From the NCBI GenBank assembly GCA_019843655.1, contig JACDQD010000003.1:4962925-5026924 (forward strand): a stretch of 64,000 bases of DNA, written 5' to 3'. Below the pieces are notes generated by a model that saw only the letters and a list, made by a program, of their open reading frames with translations, searched no databases and had not been told where the DNA came from. The DNA is from Lethocerus indicus (taxonomy: Eukaryota; Arthropoda; Insecta; Hemiptera; Belostomatidae). The translations under genes were made by a program, and so were the position numbers. Shown here piece after piece: positions 62,239 through 64,000 of this stretch; within the stretch, counting starts at the first letter, position 1; each line of letters opens with the position of its first letter.

Positions 62239-64000
62239 GGCGGACCTGTGAAGGGAGAAAAAAAGAGGAATAACCCGCGGCCCTATCGAGTAACTGATTT
62301 CTACGCGGTTTCTTCTATGGATTACCCCTGCGGGGAGAACCGTTGTGTGCCCGGGGCAGCCTGAGAACGGGCAATAGCAATCGAGATCGAAAGAGGAAAT
62401 CAGTATTCCATATATCTCAATATATTCCGAATATTCGAGTGTAATTCAAATTCGTCCCGCGATGGTGTACTCTACAATGGGGTTGAACTGTATGTTCAAC
62501 ACTTTATACGTGTTTTAAATATAAATAGGAATACAAATATTTAGTAATACTCGTGGGAAAGGTGCTACTTGTGACGATGTTTCTTATCCGAGGTCGAGGA
62601 TAGAAATATCTAAATTATTCTCATAAATTTTGCGATTTTATGACGCCACTGTTTTTCGTTTTCTTTTTTTTACAATAATTCGTAGACTTGTCTGTAGTGT
62701 CTACATCGAGCAAAACAAAATATAAGCCCTTTTTTTAAAAATAAATCCAGTTTACGTTGATAGGCTCGTGATTGGAAAGATAGATTGCCTGTTGGTTATT
62801 TCTGTTTCTTTCGCAATGCAGCGAATTGTGTAAATGAGCGCGTCGATTGTCACTAATGGAACTGGCTGGAACACAGGTGTGCGGGCGGTTCGCTCGGACG
62901 GTTTTGCCGCAATCGTCGTCGGTTAAATTTGCACTTCAATGCGCCAAGTGGACTGGAGCCGACAACAGCTCAACTTGCCCAACGGGGGCTTTGCGAATCG
63001 CCGCGCAATAGCGTTAATTCCAAGCTCTTTTCTGGAATTTTATTGCTCGCTTGCACGCGCCAATCGTTCGCCGGACGGGTTTCAACCGCCCGGGCCCCAT
63101 CGAACCCGGTGTTGAGTCAAATTTTTTATTCAAAGCGGCCGAAATTTGTTATCGTTTCGATATTTGAATTTTTTATATGAAGTTTCAACGCGACCCGCGT
63201 CCTAGCGTTTAAGACAAAATCGCGTTGCGCAACTTTCCACCTGGGAGGGGACCGCAAGGCGCTCACGGGTCCCGGATTTACTACGGTTAAACCTGATATC
63301 CTACGGTCGGGTTCACAGGATCCGGCGGGCGCATATCCCAACGGGCGTAGAGAATATAATAGTCTTCTGCTTTATGAAATGGAGCGTGCTTGTGTGAACG
63401 GTCCCCCTACCGGGTTTAGGCTGAAATGTACACCGGCGGTTTCCTACTGTGCATCCTATTCGATTCGTGGTTCGAAACAATTTCATATATATTGTATGTC
63501 CCATATGTTACACGTATGCGTGGGATATAGATAAACGTTTCGGTGAAATATATACTTCTACGCATATCTGTTATTTCGTACTGTTATACTGCAGATGTTA
63601 TTATTGTTTTAAAAAAGGCTCGTTAAACCGCGTACAACCAGTTCAAATTTAGAGACAAGTATTATTTTCCTTTAACTTACAGGACGAATGATAGACTCCG
63701 TCAAGATACTATTCACGATTATATTTTCATTTCTAAAGGGTTTTCGTATCAAAAAAATTAATTTTGAACACGGCAAAAAATGTAACACGCGTATTTTATA
63801 TCTGTATTACTTCATACTCGGCGTTGTAGTCCGTGATGGATCAGGGGCGAGTCCCCCTCCAACCTACCGGGTTGCTAATCCTTTTCGCGTACTAAACGCC
63901 TTTTTATATCAAATATTCACTACTACGTAGTTATGCCACTGCAATTCAATGTGTAGGTAAATTAGGCTCCATTTCCTACGTTCGACTTCCTTTTTGTGTC

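Larger units (their letters stand above)
58791..64000. other. Non-coding block with CpG-rich patches
   Basis: CpG-rich patches at about 58800-59300, 60020-60720, 62160-62400 and 62860-63330 are separated by AT-rich DNA. The 108-codon frame at 60121-60447 plus is proline/arginine-rich and unrecognised. The protein-like stretch at 59103-59291 is listed separately. 60730-62150 is AT-rich with no clear signals. The right edge carries an unrecognised 80-codon frame (63688-63930). Confidence 0.5.

Noticed and set aside
1..64000. CRISPR arrays, bacterial operons, rRNA genes and common animal microRNAs
   Set aside because: No regularly spaced repeats, ribosome-binding sites or rRNA blocks were seen. 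A by-eye check for seeds of well-known arthropod microRNAs (for example mir-10, iab-4, let-7, mir-375) found no convincing match.

Overview
The window reads as non-coding DNA from an invertebrate nuclear genome, most likely an arthropod. Evidence seen: no long open frames with recognisable domains, no bacterial gene packing, moderate AT richness, CpG that is not depleted, several long (TA)n microsatellites, and one degenerate mariner/Tc1-type transposon whose transposase pieces resemble the HTH (DUF4817-like) plus DDE type common in arthropods. The arthropod call is an inference from that single element plus base composition; no species is claimed. The longest open frames (195, 195, 189 and 186 codons at 4846-5433 minus, 14971-15558 minus, 34862-35431 plus and 26675-27235 plus) were read and none shows a known motif, so they are treated as chance frames in GC-richer patches.

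Layout. 1-13.4 kb: unique intergenic or intronic sequence with two GC-flanked TATA boxes (813, 10274), a hairpin (2379) and two splice-site-bounded tiny exon candidates (4099-4144 minus, 5071-5085 plus). 13.44-14.20 kb: a mariner-like deletion derivative inserted in a (TA)n tract, the only mobile element identified with confidence. 14.9-18.7 kb: a small repeat-rich zone with two diverged direct copies of one unit (14.9 and 17.9 kb), one copy of a second repeat (16.9 kb, partner at 32.5 kb), a (TA)n tract and a tRNA-like relic. 18.7-55 kb: long unique AT-rich DNA broken by CpG-rich patches (24.3, 33.0, 35.6, 40.7-41.3, 51.5 kb), with a few exon-like signals and a (TA)n tract at 48.2 kb. 55.4-56.1 kb: the best exon-like cluster, with good acceptors, a perfect donor, lengths divisible by three and open frames. 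58.2-60.7 kb: the most CpG-rich part, followed by a protein-like open stretch at 59.1-59.3 kb. 62-64 kb: more CpG-rich patches and a cluster of TTTAYGGC-type words.

No set of genes working together can be demonstrated. The simplest reading is a gene desert or very large intron, low in recognisable transposons, as is often seen around developmental regulators; that last point is inference only. No new multi-gene system was found. The exon-like cluster near 55.5 kb, the unnamed dispersed repeats and the CpG-excess block at 58.2 kb are the places to test first.
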